Shown here: positions 40,435-51,096 of the stretch, in pieces
Position numbering within the stretch: position 1 is the stretch's first letter
Layout: each line of letters starts with the position of its first letter
Assembly: GCA_013150955.1 (NCBI GenBank)
Contig: JAADJD010000002.1
Coordinates: 130,705 to 194,704, forward strand
Direction: 5' to 3'
Length of the DNA stretch: 64,000 nucleotides
From: Calditrichota bacterium
GTDB taxonomy: Bacteria > Calditrichota > Calditrichia > RBG-13-44-9 > J042
The notes under the pieces: model-generated
Seen by the model: the letters and a program-made list of their open reading frames with translations, nothing else
What the model was told of the DNA's origin: nothing
Databases searched by the model: none
Made by a program: the position numbers and the translations under genes

Positions 40435-42249
40435 ATGCGCTATAAAAATCTGTCCGAAATGTTTCACAGTACTTGCAAACAGTATCCCGACAAGGTTGGT
40501 ATGATGTACAAAGAGGGGGGTGAATACAAATCCATTCTTTTCAAGGACATTCAGAAAAATGTGGATTCGATTGCGGCGGGATTGGCGACGCTGGGCGTGA
40601 AGAAGGGCGATAAGGTGGTGCTGCTTTCCGAAAACCGTTACGAATGGGCCTTTTGCGATTTTGCGATTTTAACCAACGGGGGAGTAACGGTTCCCATTTA
40701 TCCCACGCTGCTGGCACCGCATATCAAATTCATCACTAACAACTCCGACGCCAAGGTGGTCATCGTTTCCAATGCCCACCAATTCAGCAAAATTAAAGAG
40801 ATTGAAAACGAACTGCCTCAGGTGGAGAAATTCGTGATCATCGATCCGGAGAATGTGGAGCACGAAAAGCTCATCACCCTGAGCGATTTGCAGAGGCAGG
40901 GAGAAGAATTTCTGCAGAAGAATCCCGATTTTATTGAAAAAAGCATCCAGCAGATCGAACCCGGCGATCTGGCCACCATCATTTACACTTCCGGTACCAC
41001 CGGGGAACCCAAAGGGGTGATGTTGACCCACTCCAACTTCCTTTCCAATATTGAAGGATCCCTGCGGGCGATTCCCATCGAGGCGTCCGACACGTTCCTT
41101 TCTTTCCTGCCGCTGTCTCACGTTTTCGAGCGGATGGTGGGCCACTTCCTGGCCAATTATGTGGGCGCAACGGTGGCGTATGCGGAATCCATCGAAACCG
41201 TTCCCGAAAACCTGCTGGAGGTGCGTCCCACCCTGATGGCCAGTGTGCCGCGTTTCTTCGAGAAAGTCTATGCGCGGGTGATGGAATCCCTGGAAGCCGG
41301 TTCTGCCCTGAAGAAGAAACTGTTCCTGTGGGCCGTGGGCGTGGGCAAGGAAGCTTTGAAATACAAGATGAAAGGGCAACCCATCCCCGGTGGTATGTTC
41401 CGCTTCAAATATCGGTTGGCAGACAAGCTGGTGTTTTCCAAGCTGAAAGAACGTGTGGGTGGCCGGATTAAGTTTTTCGTGTCCGGTGGAGCACCCCTGT
41501 CCAAGGAAATCGGGGAGTTCTTCTCCTCTGCCGATTTGTTGATCCTGGAAGGATACGGCCTGACCGAAACCTCGCCGGTCATCACAGTCAATCGACTGAA
41601 CAAATTCAAATTTGGCACGGTTGGGCTGCCGCTGGATAATGTGGAGGTAAAAATTGCGGAAGATGGCGAAATCTTAACCCGTGGCCCGCACGTCATGCAG
41701 GGATATTACAAAAACGAAGCGGCCACCAAGGAAGCGATCGACGAAGACGGCTGGTTCCATACCGGAGATATTGGCATCATCGATGAGGATGGATTCCTGG
41801 CCATTACCGATCGCAAGAAGAACATTATCGTGACGGCGGGTGGTAAGAACGTGGCCCCGCAGCCCATCGAAAATCTGCTGATTACTTCTCAGTACATCGA
41901 ACAGGCGGTGGTGATTGGCGATAAGCGAAAATTCTGCTCGGCACTCATCGTGCCCAACATGGATGCCCTGAAGAAGTTTGCTCAGGAGCGGGGCATTCAA
42001 TATCAGTCGACCCAGGAATTGTTCCAGCACCCCGATGTGCAGAAGCTCTATCAGCAGGAAATTGATGCCGTTTCCAAGGATCTGGCCCGCTACGAGCGCA
42101 TCAAGAAATTTGCTTTAATCGAAGAACCGTTCACGATCGAGAGTGGGGAGCTGACACCCACGTTAAAGGTGAAACGCCGGATTGTGGAAGAGCGCTACAA
42201 GGACATCATCGACAAGATGTACGAAGAAGCCGAAGAGGTGAGTGCCTGA
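40435..42249 (+). CDS. Long-chain acyl-CoA synthetase (AMP-forming)
   Basis: IIYTSGTTGEPKGVMLTHSN, EGYGLTETSPV, GWFHTGDIGIIDEDGFLAITDRKKNIIVTAGGKNVAP. Confidence 0.95.
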   Translation: MRYKNLSEMFHSTCKQYPDKVGMMYKEGGEYKSILFKDIQKNVDSIAAGLATLGVKKGDKVVLLSENRYEWAFCDFAILTNGGVTVPIYPTLLAPHIKFITNNSDAKVVIVSNAHQFSKIKEIENELPQVEKFVIIDPENVEHEKLITLSDLQRQGEEFLQKNPDFIEKSIQQIEPGDLATIIYTSGTTGEPKGVMLTHSNFLSNIEGSLRAIPIEASDTFLSFLPLSHVFERMVGHFLANYVGATVAYAESIETVPENLLEVRPTLMASVPRFFEKVYARVMESLEAGSALKKKLFLWAVGVGKEALKYKMKGQPIPGGMFRFKYRLADKLVFSKLKERVGGRIKFFVSGGAPLSKEIGEFFSSADLLILEGYGLTETSPVITVNRLNKFKFGTVGLPLDNVEVKIAEDGEILTRGPHVMQGYYKNEAATKEAIDEDGWFHTGDIGIIDEDGFLAITDRKKNIIVTAGGKNVAPQPIENLLITSQYIEQAVVIGDKRKFCSALIVPNMDALKKFAQERGIQYQSTQELFQHPDVQKLYQQEIDAVSKDLARYERIKKFALIEEPFTIESGELTPTLKVKRRIVEERYKDIIDKMYEEAEEVSA

Positions 42250-42254
42250 TTTAA

Positions 42255-42803
42255 ATGGGAACAATCAAGGCGCATCCGCCAGTTAAATTGATTTGCGCGA
42301 TCACGGTATCGAATGTGGAATTGTGGTCGGCGGTTCAACAGCAGCTGGAAGACGTGTTTTCGGAAATGGATTGCATGGGCGAGTGGTATGATTTTACCCA
42401 TACCCGGTATTATGAACCGGAGATGGGATCCGGCTTGAAAAAACGGATGGTAGCGTTTCGGCAATTGATCCTGGCCGAGGTGCTACCGGATATCAAATGG
42501 ACAACCAACGTCATTGAGGATCGATTTCGCCAGGAAGGCCACCGTCGGGTAAATCTGGATCCGGGTTACATTGCCACCGCAAAGCTTGTGCTGGCCACCA
42601 CCAAGGACTATGATCACCGGGTATACCTGGGACGTGGCATCTTTGGGGATCTTCACCTGCGGTTCCGCCAGAAGCATTTCCACCCACTGGAATGGACTTA
42701 TCCCGATTACCGTGAACCTTTTGTGATTGAGTTTTTTGAGCGGGTGCGTGAGCAATATTTAACGCAACTGGCATTGTTTTATGAAGAGCGGTTGGAGAGG
42801 TGA
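42255..42803 (+). CDS. DUF4416-family protein
   Basis: PVKLICAITVSN, YDFTHTRYYEPEMGSGLKKR, NLDPGYIATAKLVLATTKDYDHRVYLGRGIFGDLHLRF. Confidence 0.8.
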   Translation: MGTIKAHPPVKLICAITVSNVELWSAVQQQLEDVFSEMDCMGEWYDFTHTRYYEPEMGSGLKKRMVAFRQLILAEVLPDIKWTTNVIEDRFRQEGHRRVNLDPGYIATAKLVLATTKDYDHRVYLGRGIFGDLHLRFRQKHFHPLEWTYPDYREPFVIEFFERVREQYLTQLALFYEERLER

Positions 42804-43816
42804 TGGAAAAGCGAATGACCTATCGTCAGGCCGGTGTGGACATTGAAAAAGCGGAACAGGCACTGGAACGGTTGAAGCGTCGCATTGCCCGCACATATAC
42901 GCCGGAGGTCATCTCCGGGGTGGGACTGTTTGGTGGTTTTTACCGGTTTCCGGCAGGCGATTATCGTTCGCCAGTGCTGGTTTCTTCCACTGATGGGGTG
43001 GGCACCAAAATTAAAGTGGCCATTCTGGCGGGGAAACACGACACCATCGGACAGGATCTGGTCAACCACTGCATTAATGATATTGCCGTTTGCGGGGCCC
43101 GGCCCCTATTTTTTTTGGATTATTTTGCCAGCGGTCAACTGGATGCCAGCGTTTACGAAGCCGTGGTGGGTGGGATTGCCCGGGCATGCGAATATGCGAA
43201 TATCCCGCTCATCGGTGGCGAAACCGCCGAAATGCCCGACTTCTACCAGCCAGGTGAATACGACATCTCCGGAACCATCGTCGGCGCGGTGGAGGAAGCA
43301 AACCTCATCGATGGATCCACCATTCAGCCAGGGGATCTGTTAATCGGGGCCGCGGCCAGTGGATTACACACCAACGGATACACCCTGGCCCGGAAGGTAC
43401 TGCTTAAACACTTTTCCGTTGACACCTATGTGGCCGAACTGGGATGCACCCTGGCAGAAGAATTGTTGAAAATCCATCGCAATTACTATCCGCTGATTCA
43501 GCAGGTTGTCTCCCGGTATACCATTAAAGGAATGGCCCACATTACCGGCGGTGGGCTGGTGAAAAATACCCGGCGCTTGCTTCGGGAAACGATGGATGTG
43601 GAAATCCACTGGGATACACTGCCGCGTTATCCGGTTTTTGAGCTGATCAAGAAACTGGGAAATGTTCCAGATGAGGACATGCGACAGACGTTCAATATGG
43701 GCATTGGATTGGTGCTCATTACTTCCGTTGAAGAAGGAGAGCGCCTGCTGGCCAGTGAAGGACTGGTCAGGGAATACGGATTAAGACGGATTGGGCGAAT
43801 TGTTTCCCGCTCCTGA
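42800..43816 (+). CDS. purM: Phosphoribosylformylglycinamidine cyclo-ligase
   Basis: STDGVGTKIKVAILAGKHDTIGQDLVNHCINDIAVCGARPLFFLDYFASG, GGETAEMPDFYQPGEYD, AHITGGGLVKNTRR. Confidence 0.95.
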   Translation: MMEKRMTYRQAGVDIEKAEQALERLKRRIARTYTPEVISGVGLFGGFYRFPAGDYRSPVLVSSTDGVGTKIKVAILAGKHDTIGQDLVNHCINDIAVCGARPLFFLDYFASGQLDASVYEAVVGGIARACEYANIPLIGGETAEMPDFYQPGEYDISGTIVGAVEEANLIDGSTIQPGDLLIGAAASGLHTNGYTLARKVLLKHFSVDTYVAELGCTLAEELLKIHRNYYPLIQQVVSRYTIKGMAHITGGGLVKNTRRLLRETMDVEIHWDTLPRYPVFELIKKLGNVPDEDMRQTFNMGIGLVLITSVEEGERLLASEGLVREYGLRRIGRIVSRS

Positions 43817-43877
43817 TCGTCTGTCGGTTGTCTAAAGGGAGCCGGGATAGCGAAGCAAAAACATTGGAGATGAGGAA

Positions 43878-44513
43878 ATGGGTTATGTGGGATTGATGGT
43901 GCTGATAAGCTATTTAATTGGCTCGATTCCCACCAGCATCATTACCGGAAAAGTATTAAAGGGAATCGATATTCGGGAGCATGGCAGTGGTAACGCCGGC
44001 GCCACAAATGTTTTTCGCGTCCTGGGCTGGAAGGCCGGTGTGTTTGTGCTGGTGGTAGACATGTTAAAAGGCCTGATCCCAACAATCTGGGTGTACCAGC
44101 TGGCTTTGAAAGGTGTGTCCTGGCCGGTCATCGACCTGCAGATTCTTGCCGGGTTGAGCGCGGTTTTTGGCCACATCTGGACGGTGTTTGCCGGTTTTCG
44201 GGGCGGTAAGGGAGTCGGAACGGGCGCCGGTGTGGTGATCGGTCTGGCCCCCATCGCCGTGCTGGTCGGAGTGATCGTGTTTATAGTTACGGTTGCCGCC
44301 ACGCGGTATGTTTCCCTGGGATCGATCCTGGCATCGTTGACTGTTCCCATCACGTTGATCATTCAACGCGTGGCATTTCAGCATGCCGTACCGCTGGAAT
44401 TGATGATATTTAGCCTTTTTATTCCGGTGTTAATCATTTTTACTCATCGGAGTAACATTCAACGTTTGTTAAAGGGACAGGAAAATCGGATTCAATTTTC
44501 AAAGTCAGCATAA
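43878..44513 (+). CDS. plsY: Glycerol-3-phosphate acyltransferase PlsY
   Basis: [56 protein letters not shown]. Confidence 0.95.
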   Translation: MGYVGLMVLISYLIGSIPTSIITGKVLKGIDIREHGSGNAGATNVFRVLGWKAGVFVLVVDMLKGLIPTIWVYQLALKGVSWPVIDLQILAGLSAVFGHIWTVFAGFRGGKGVGTGAGVVIGLAPIAVLVGVIVFIVTVAATRYVSLGSILASLTVPITLIIQRVAFQHAVPLELMIFSLFIPVLIIFTHRSNIQRLLKGQENRIQFSKSA

Positions 44514-44526
44514 ATCAGGAGGATCG

Positions 44527-45438
44527 ATGAAGCTGGAAGTTGTTGCTCAGACCAATATTCCGGGTGCACAGCTTCGCAATCGGGGAAAGGTGCGTGATAT
44601 TTACGTGGTGGATGATCAGCACCTGCTCATTGTGGCCACAGATCGGATCTCCGCCTTTGATGTGGTAATGAATGAGCCCATTCCCGGTAAGGGGATTGTG
44701 TTAACCCAGATCTCGCGCTTCTGGTTTGAACGAACCCGCGATATTGTCGCCAACCATTTCATTACCGATGCCGTCGACCGGTTTCCAGAACCGTTTTGTC
44801 ATCAGACCCCGCTGTTGACCGGACGTGCCATGCTGGTGAAAAAGACCCGGCCGTTACCGGTAGAATGCATTGTGCGGGGATATCTGGCTGGCTCGGGATG
44901 GAAAGAATATAAGAAGCAGGGAACGGTACATGGGATTCCATTGCCGGCGGGATTAAGGGAGGCCGATCGATTGCCGGAGCCGCTGTTTACCCCTTCGACC
45001 AAAGCCGAGACCGGCCATGATGAGAACATTTCGTTTGACCAGATGGTGAACATCATCGGCAAAGAACTGGCCGAAAGAGTCCGGGAAATTAGTCTGAACA
45101 TTTATCGGCGCGCGGTGGAAATTGCCGAACCCAAGGGGATCATCATTGCCGATACCAAATTTGAGTTCGGTACCACCGAAACCGGCGAACTGATCCTCAT
45201 TGATGAGCTGTTGACTCCCGATTCGTCTCGATTCTGGCCCAGAGATACCTATGAGCCCGGAAAATCGCAGCCAAGTCTGGATAAGCAATACGTTCGGGAT
45301 TACCTGGAATCGCTGGATTGGGACAAAACGCCTCCAACACCGCCGTTACCGGAGGAAATTGTGGAAAATACCAGCAAGAAATATCAGGAGATTTTGCACA
45401 TATTGACCGGACAAACACTGGAAGATTTGCTGAAATAA
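44527..45438 (+). CDS. purC: SAICAR synthase
   Basis: [75 protein letters not shown]. Confidence 0.95.
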   Translation: MKLEVVAQTNIPGAQLRNRGKVRDIYVVDDQHLLIVATDRISAFDVVMNEPIPGKGIVLTQISRFWFERTRDIVANHFITDAVDRFPEPFCHQTPLLTGRAMLVKKTRPLPVECIVRGYLAGSGWKEYKKQGTVHGIPLPAGLREADRLPEPLFTPSTKAETGHDENISFDQMVNIIGKELAERVREISLNIYRRAVEIAEPKGIIIADTKFEFGTTETGELILIDELLTPDSSRFWPRDTYEPGKSQPSLDKQYVRDYLESLDWDKTPPTPPLPEEIVENTSKKYQEILHILTGQTLEDLLK

Positions 45439-45545
45439 TTTGGTGGCTCTTTACTCAAATTGGCGCAACTCACCCGGAAACCGGTTGGGCTCCGGGGAGC
45501 CGATAGAGGGAGCCGGAAAAACGATCGGGAAGAAAGGACAGGGAC

Positions 45546-46547
45546 ATGGAACAGGTTTCGGTGATTGGTGCCGGGAGCTGGGGAACCACGCTGGCCATTT
45601 TGCTGGCCGAAAAAGGGTATTCGGTGCAATTGTGGGTACGGGATGCCCGGCAGTATCAGCGGATGTGTGAGGAACGGGTCAATGCCCGGTACCTGCCGGG
45701 AGTTCCCTTTCCAGAAGGCTTGCAATTAACCGACGATTTGCAACAGGCAATTGATTTTGGCCAATTTGTGGTACTGGCCGTGCCCACCCACGCCATGCGT
45801 GCGGTGTGTGGACAGTTTCAACTCACAGAACCGCACAAAATTTTCATCAGCGTCTCGAAAGGAATCGAAAACGATACCCTGATGCGCATGTCCGAGGTCA
45901 TTGCCGAAACCACCGGCGCGCCCTTGTCGGCAATTGCCACCCTGTCCGGCCCCAGTCACGCGGAGGAGGTGAGTCGCAAAATTGCCACCGCAGTGGTCTC
46001 CGCTTCCAGCGATTTGAACACCGCGCGTCGGGTGCGAGAGTTGTTTCGGACGGAATACTTTCGGGTGTACTCCAGCGACGACATCGTAGGGGTAGAACTG
46101 GGGGGAGCCCTGAAGAACGTCATTGCCATTGCGGCAGGCATTGCCGATGGTGCCGGCTTTGGGGACAACACCAAAGCCGCGTTGTTAACCCGTGGACTGG
46201 TGGAAATGACCCGCCTGGGGGTTATGCTGGGAGCGCGTCGAGAAACCTTTGCGGGACTGTCCGGTATGGGTGACTTGATCGTCACCTGCATGAGCCAGCA
46301 CAGCCGCAACCGATTTGTGGGGGAGCAAATCGGCCGGGGACGGCACCTTGATGAAGTCCTGCAGGAAATGGTGATGGTCGCAGAAGGCGTAAAAACCACT
46401 CGATCCGTCCATCAATTGTGTGAAAAAACCGGGGTGGAAATGCCCATTTCGGAACAGGTGTTTCAGGTGCTGTTCAACAAGAAATCTCCCCTGAAAGCGG
46501 TACACGATTTGATGACCCGCGATCCCAAAGAAGAGCGATTTGAATAA
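45546..46547 (+). CDS. gpsA: NAD(P)H-dependent glycerol-3-phosphate dehydrogenase
   Basis: VIGAGSWGTTLAILLAEKGY, LSGPSHAEEVSRK, VGVELGGALKNVIAIAAGIADGAGFGDNTKAALLTRGL, GLSGMGDLIVTC. Confidence 0.95.
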   Translation: MEQVSVIGAGSWGTTLAILLAEKGYSVQLWVRDARQYQRMCEERVNARYLPGVPFPEGLQLTDDLQQAIDFGQFVVLAVPTHAMRAVCGQFQLTEPHKIFISVSKGIENDTLMRMSEVIAETTGAPLSAIATLSGPSHAEEVSRKIATAVVSASSDLNTARRVRELFRTEYFRVYSSDDIVGVELGGALKNVIAIAAGIADGAGFGDNTKAALLTRGLVEMTRLGVMLGARRETFAGLSGMGDLIVTCMSQHSRNRFVGEQIGRGRHLDEVLQEMVMVAEGVKTTRSVHQLCEKTGVEMPISEQVFQVLFNKKSPLKAVHDLMTRDPKEERFE

Positions 46548-46564
46548 AACGCGACAGATCGATC

Positions 46565-46620
46565 ATTTGTTTTCTTTGTGATTATTCGCGTCATTCGCGG
46601 TCGAATGCATTATTTGGGAT
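46565..46620. repeat. Right-half remnant of the dispersed palindromic repeat, copy E
   Basis: GATTATTCGCGTCATTCGCGGTCGAATGCATTATTTGGG. Confidence 0.65.
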
Positions 46621-46773
46621 AAACATTACAGGAAATTCCGGATATCGCAGGGCAGGCACTTCATTGGCGAATTCGAAATATTCCGGGCGAAGGAACAGCG
46701 TCTGGCAATCCTTCTGATGGTTTAAGATAAACCATTTGGGAACCGGTGCAACCGGCTCCGGAGGGAAAAGGAT

Positions 46774-48861
46774 ATGTGCAGTGAAAAGTGTCCATTTTCC
46801 CAGAGTCATGAATGGCCCATCCGGGCGATAGTTGTTGGATTTTTATTGCTTTTTCCAGTGCTTACGCCTGCCCAGATTGTGAAAAACGTACAGATCGTGG
46901 GATTTCTGGATTTAACGCATTTGAGTCCCGGCAATACCATTGGTAATGTGTGGGGGTTTTGTCGCAATGGAAGGGAATACGCGGTGGTGGCCATTACCGA
47001 TGCCGGCGTGGCCATTGTTGACGTCACCGATCCCGCCAATCCCGTAGAAGCCAGCTTTGTTCCCAAACCGCCCAATACCGATCGCCTTTACTATGCGCAG
47101 CCCTACAGCAAAGGCTACGTTTATGCAACCATGCGTCCCGGCCCACTACAAATCATTGATGTGCGTGACCCTTACAATGCAAAGGAAGTGGGGCTTTATT
47201 CTCAAAATTTTACCGAAGCGTACAAACCCTGGGTGGACGAGCTCCGGGAACGACTGTATTTGATCGATACCCAGGGAGGGCCGGCGGGGGTCAGTACCAT
47301 TGTGCTGGACATTTCCAATCCCACCCAACCGGTCGAAGTGGGCACCTATGGGGTGGGCTACCATCACATCTACGTGCGTAACGATACCGCTTACGGTTTT
47401 CATTTTAACAAAGGGGTGGATGTACTGGACGTGAGCGATCCCGCTAACATTCAACTCATCATGAATTTTGATCCGCTTTTGCCCAAGACCCACAGTGGCT
47501 GGTTGCACGATAATGGAAAATATTTGACCGTGGATCACGAATACGCACCGGGTGAAGGCCCCGACAGTCTTGGCGGACATTTGCAAATCTGGGATGTTTC
47601 CGCCATGCCAGCGTCCCCAACGTTGCTGGGGCGATATTACACCAGCACCAATCACACGGGACAGGCCTCCCTGCATCATTCGTACTGGTATTTTGATCTC
47701 ATCTACATGTCGTACTGGACGGAAGGGGTACGGATTGTGGATGCTTCGGATCCTCGCAACCCGGTTGAAGTGGGAGTGTACGATTGGGAAGATCCCAATG
47801 TCAGCGGAATTTATCGCGGCATCTGGGGGGTATTTCCCTATCTGCCATCCCGTTACATCCTGGCCTCGTTTCGCACGGCTGGCCTTTACGTACTCGATTA
47901 TAATGGAGATGGGCCGGGGATTCAGCACACGCCGATCGACACGGCAAAAACCGCAACTTCGGCATTAACCGGAGAGTTTACCTGGATCAACGGAGCGCCC
48001 ATCGATGCCTCTGCCAGTTTTGTTTACTGGCGATCGCAGTCCGGGAATAGCTGGAACCAAACCGCCGTTCAGCAAAAAAGCGATTCCACCTACTCCTTTT
48101 CAATCCCCATTGCCCCTGGAATTTCCCGGATTGAATATTACATCGACGTGGCCGATACACTGGGACGCCGGACACGGGCACCCGGCTTAGCGCCGTATCT
48201 GGATTGGTATGAGACCTTCATTAGCAGCGATGCGGCACTACCAGTGGTGATGGTGACTTACACCGCCACCGTCACCGCGGAGGGAATCCAACTTGTCTGG
48301 GAAACAGCCGCCGAGGTGAATCACGCGGGATTCGACATCCTCCGCAAATTGTCCGGTGAAGCGGTGTTTACGGTATTGAGCAGTTACCTGGATAATCCCA
48401 ATTTGCGGGGACGGGGAAATGCTACCCGTGGAAGGCGCTACGCGTTTCTAGATCAGACGGTGGAGAGAGGACAGACCGTTTTCTACCTCATCCGGGCGAT
48501 TGGACTGGATGGATCGATACAGGATTTCGGTCCCTTGCAGGTAAAGTATCCTCTGGAGCCAATTCCAGATAAATTTCAGCTGTTACCGAACTATCCCAAT
48601 CCCTTCAATTCGGGAACTCGATTCCGTTTTCAGCTACCGGTACGTGCGGACGGGAAACATCATGCCATTCAGTTAATCGTTTATGATATAAACGGACGAC
48701 CCGTTGCTACGGTTTTTCAGGGCGAATTGCCACCGGGTGAGCATGTCATCTACTGGGATGGGCGTTCCAATGAAAACGGGTCGATCGCCTCGGGGATTTA
48801 TTTTGCCGTGTTGCGCGCCGCTGGCACCGTACACATCCAGAAAATTACCTGCATTCGATAA
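46774..48861 (+). CDS. Secreted LVIVD-repeat protein with C-terminal sorting domain
   Basis: Repeated VDVTDPANPVEA / LDISNPTQPVEVG / LDVSDPANIQL / VDASDPRNPVEVG units; C-term NYPNPFNSGTRFRFQLP. Confidence 0.85.
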   Translation: MCSEKCPFSQSHEWPIRAIVVGFLLLFPVLTPAQIVKNVQIVGFLDLTHLSPGNTIGNVWGFCRNGREYAVVAITDAGVAIVDVTDPANPVEASFVPKPPNTDRLYYAQPYSKGYVYATMRPGPLQIIDVRDPYNAKEVGLYSQNFTEAYKPWVDELRERLYLIDTQGGPAGVSTIVLDISNPTQPVEVGTYGVGYHHIYVRNDTAYGFHFNKGVDVLDVSDPANIQLIMNFDPLLPKTHSGWLHDNGKYLTVDHEYAPGEGPDSLGGHLQIWDVSAMPASPTLLGRYYTSTNHTGQASLHHSYWYFDLIYMSYWTEGVRIVDASDPRNPVEVGVYDWEDPNVSGIYRGIWGVFPYLPSRYILASFRTAGLYVLDYNGDGPGIQHTPIDTAKTATSALTGEFTWINGAPIDASASFVYWRSQSGNSWNQTAVQQKSDSTYSFSIPIAPGISRIEYYIDVADTLGRRTRAPGLAPYLDWYETFISSDAALPVVMVTYTATVTAEGIQLVWETAAEVNHAGFDILRKLSGEAVFTVLSSYLDNPNLRGRGNATRGRRYAFLDQTVERGQTVFYLIRAIGLDGSIQDFGPLQVKYPLEPIPDKFQLLPNYPNPFNSGTRFRFQLPVRADGKHHAIQLIVYDINGRPVATVFQGELPPGEHVIYWDGRSNENGSIASGIYFAVLRAAGTVHIQKITCIR

Positions 48862-48935
48862 TGAGAAAATCATGAATTGTCTTGTTTAGTCTGACGAATC
48901 CATTAAATTAGCCTTCAAAAACGGATGGTGGAGCG

Positions 48936-50141
48936 GTGACGGGTTACTCGACACGCATATCTGTAGCCCCGGATGGCTCCCGAACCTCGCTGAGCGAGCG
49001 GAAGAAAATTGGGCGATTGGGGGGCTGGATTAGCATCGGGGTGAATGTTCTCCTGTTCGGGATAAAAGTGGTGGTGGCGATCATTTCGGGTAGCCTGGCC
49101 CTGCTGGCGGACGCGATTCACACCCTTTCTGATGTCACTACCTCGATCATTCTGTTAATTTCCATGCGCATTTCCACCAAACCAGGGGATTACAAACATC
49201 CTTTCGGACATGGACGGGCGGAGTATGTTGCTGCTATCATTATTGCCACATTACTGGCCGTTGCCGGATTCGAAATCGCCAAGTACAGTGTGGAGCGGAT
49301 TCTGCAGCCAGTGACGGTGCAGGCCTCCTGGTGGATTATTGGCGTGGTGATTTTAACGATCGGGGTCAAGGAAGCACTGGCTCAATTTTCGCTGCGATTG
49401 GCCCGACGGGCCGGCCTGCCCGTCCTTGAAGCCGATGCCTGGCATCACCGAACGGATGCCATCTCTTCTGCGCTGGTGGTAATCTCCATGATTTTTGCCC
49501 GATTCAACTATCCCCATCTGGATGGCTGGATTGGCCTGTTCATCTCCCTGTTCATTTTTCTGACGGCCTATCGCATTTCTAAAGAATCGATTGATGATTT
49601 AATTGGAACCAAAGCCGATAATGAACTCATCACCCAGGTGGAGAATATTGCTCTCGGCATCAAGGGCGTTCAGGGGGTTCATGATGTGGTGGTGCATAGT
49701 TATGGTCACCAGAAGATCATTTCCCTGCATATCGAAGTGGACGAAGACCTGTCGCTGTGGGAAGCCCATCGGATTTCCGAGAAAGTGGATCGAACCCTTA
49801 AAGATCGGCTGGGCGTCTATTCCACCGTTCATGTGGATCCCGTGATGAAGCGAACGCCGGAATATCAAAAAGTTGAGCAGGTCATTCAGCAATTTTGTGA
49901 ACAACATCCGGGTTGTGAAGGGTACCACGATTTGCGAATCATTAAAGAAAATAATTTCACGAATTTGTATCTGGATCTGGTGCTTGCCAGTACTCCGAAC
50001 AATCACAACGAGGAATCGCTGCTTCTGGAGTGCGAGGAACAGATCCGGGCGCATTTGCCTGAAGTGCATCGCGTGTACATCAAACTGGAGCCCCGATTTA
50101 CCGTATCCCGCCGATCGCGACACAATGACGTGCGGGGGTAA
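48936..50141 (+). CDS. Cation diffusion facilitator family transporter
   Basis: SGSLALLADAIHTLSDVTTSIILL, HPFGHGRAEYVAAI, EADAWHHRTDAISSALVVI; C-terminal cytoplasmic domain. Confidence 0.92.
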   Translation: MTGYSTRISVAPDGSRTSLSERKKIGRLGGWISIGVNVLLFGIKVVVAIISGSLALLADAIHTLSDVTTSIILLISMRISTKPGDYKHPFGHGRAEYVAAIIIATLLAVAGFEIAKYSVERILQPVTVQASWWIIGVVILTIGVKEALAQFSLRLARRAGLPVLEADAWHHRTDAISSALVVISMIFARFNYPHLDGWIGLFISLFIFLTAYRISKESIDDLIGTKADNELITQVENIALGIKGVQGVHDVVVHSYGHQKIISLHIEVDEDLSLWEAHRISEKVDRTLKDRLGVYSTVHVDPVMKRTPEYQKVEQVIQQFCEQHPGCEGYHDLRIIKENNFTNLYLDLVLASTPNNHNEESLLLECEEQIRAHLPEVHRVYIKLEPRFTVSRRSRHNDVRG

Positions 50142-50215
50142 GCCTGTCGCGATGCCTTCCTCTGGAAGGTTTGGGGGTATGGAGTGGAGGATGCAGAAAC
50201 AACAGGCTTACCCCC
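50134..50215 (+). other. Long inverted repeat/structured RNA candidate at the end of the CDF gene
   Basis: GGGGGTAAGCCTGT (50134-50147) pairs perfectly with ACAGGCTTACCCCC (50202-50215); inner hairpin CCTTCC-TCT-GGAAGG; followed by TCTTTAATTTTT. Confidence 0.55.
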
Positions 50216-50266
50216 TCTTTAATTTTTAGTCCCTCCGGAACGATTCTGCAGATCGAAACTCGTTTA

Positions 50267-50570
50267 AACCCAGACTATACATTCGCCTACGAACTACACG
50301 AATGAACACCAATAAAACCAATAAAATACATTGGATTGTTTCTGGATGAAAATGTGTTCCAGTATTTATCCCAAATTATGCTTTAGACCACGAATTGCAC
50401 GAATTAACGCAAATAAAAACAATAAAATCCATTGATTTAGATCTGTATGAAAATTCGCCTCGAGGTTTATTCGTGATTTTATTGATATTTTTTGTGTTCA
50501 TTCGCGTGATTCGCGGTTTAATGCATTATTTGGGTTAATTCGTGGGATTCGTGGTCTGTTACATAATCTG
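50267..50570. repeat. Dispersed near-palindromic intergenic repeat, copy F (composite: left half, complete copy, extra right arm)
   Basis: 50267-50367 left half with core; 50369-50535 complete copy; 50536-50570 additional TTAATTCGTGGGATTCGTGG arm. Confidence 0.8.
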
Positions 50571-50830
50571 ATTTTAAAGTAGAACAGGAATGGAAAAATT
50601 ATCCAGTAATATTAATTATTATTTTTTCTTGAAAACGTCCTTTTGGTCTTTAAATTCTAAAGAAGAAACAAAGAGAAGGTGGATTTTAACCAATTTCATT
50701 GTAGGCATCATCGGGCTATGAATTAACGGAAAAGGTGGGCTGTGTGGAAGCATTGAGTATTGTTGGTTATTCAAACAATCAGTAGAATCTGAAGAATGGG
50801 TCTGAATAAGGTTTTATCAATTTTATCTTA

Positions 50831-50997
50831 AACTCAAATAATGCATTAAGCCACGAATCACACGAATGAACCCAAAAATAGCCACAAAATCGCGAAAAAA
50901 ACCCTAAACACATTTTCATCCGGATCTCATCCAATGGATTTTATTATTTTTGTTCGTGTTCATTCGTGTCATTCGTAGGCTATTGCATAACCTGGGT
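50831..50997. repeat. Dispersed near-palindromic intergenic repeat, copy G
   Basis: AACTCAAATAATGCATTAAGCCACGAATCACACGAATGAA ... TTCATTCGTGTCATTCGTAGGCTATTGCATAACCTGGG. Confidence 0.8.
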
Positions 50998-51096
50998 CAA
51001 ATTTGGAGTTCACTGGAAAATTCAATAGATCCACACCCAGGATCGCGATGAAATTTTTAATGATAGCGGAAAAGAATCATTAAACAGGAGGTATGG

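Noticed and set aside
50267-50997. Clustered repeats considered as a CRISPR array
   Set aside because: Repeat units are long, degenerate, palindromic and irregularly spaced, and the same unit occurs singly in many other gaps; no regular spacer pattern.
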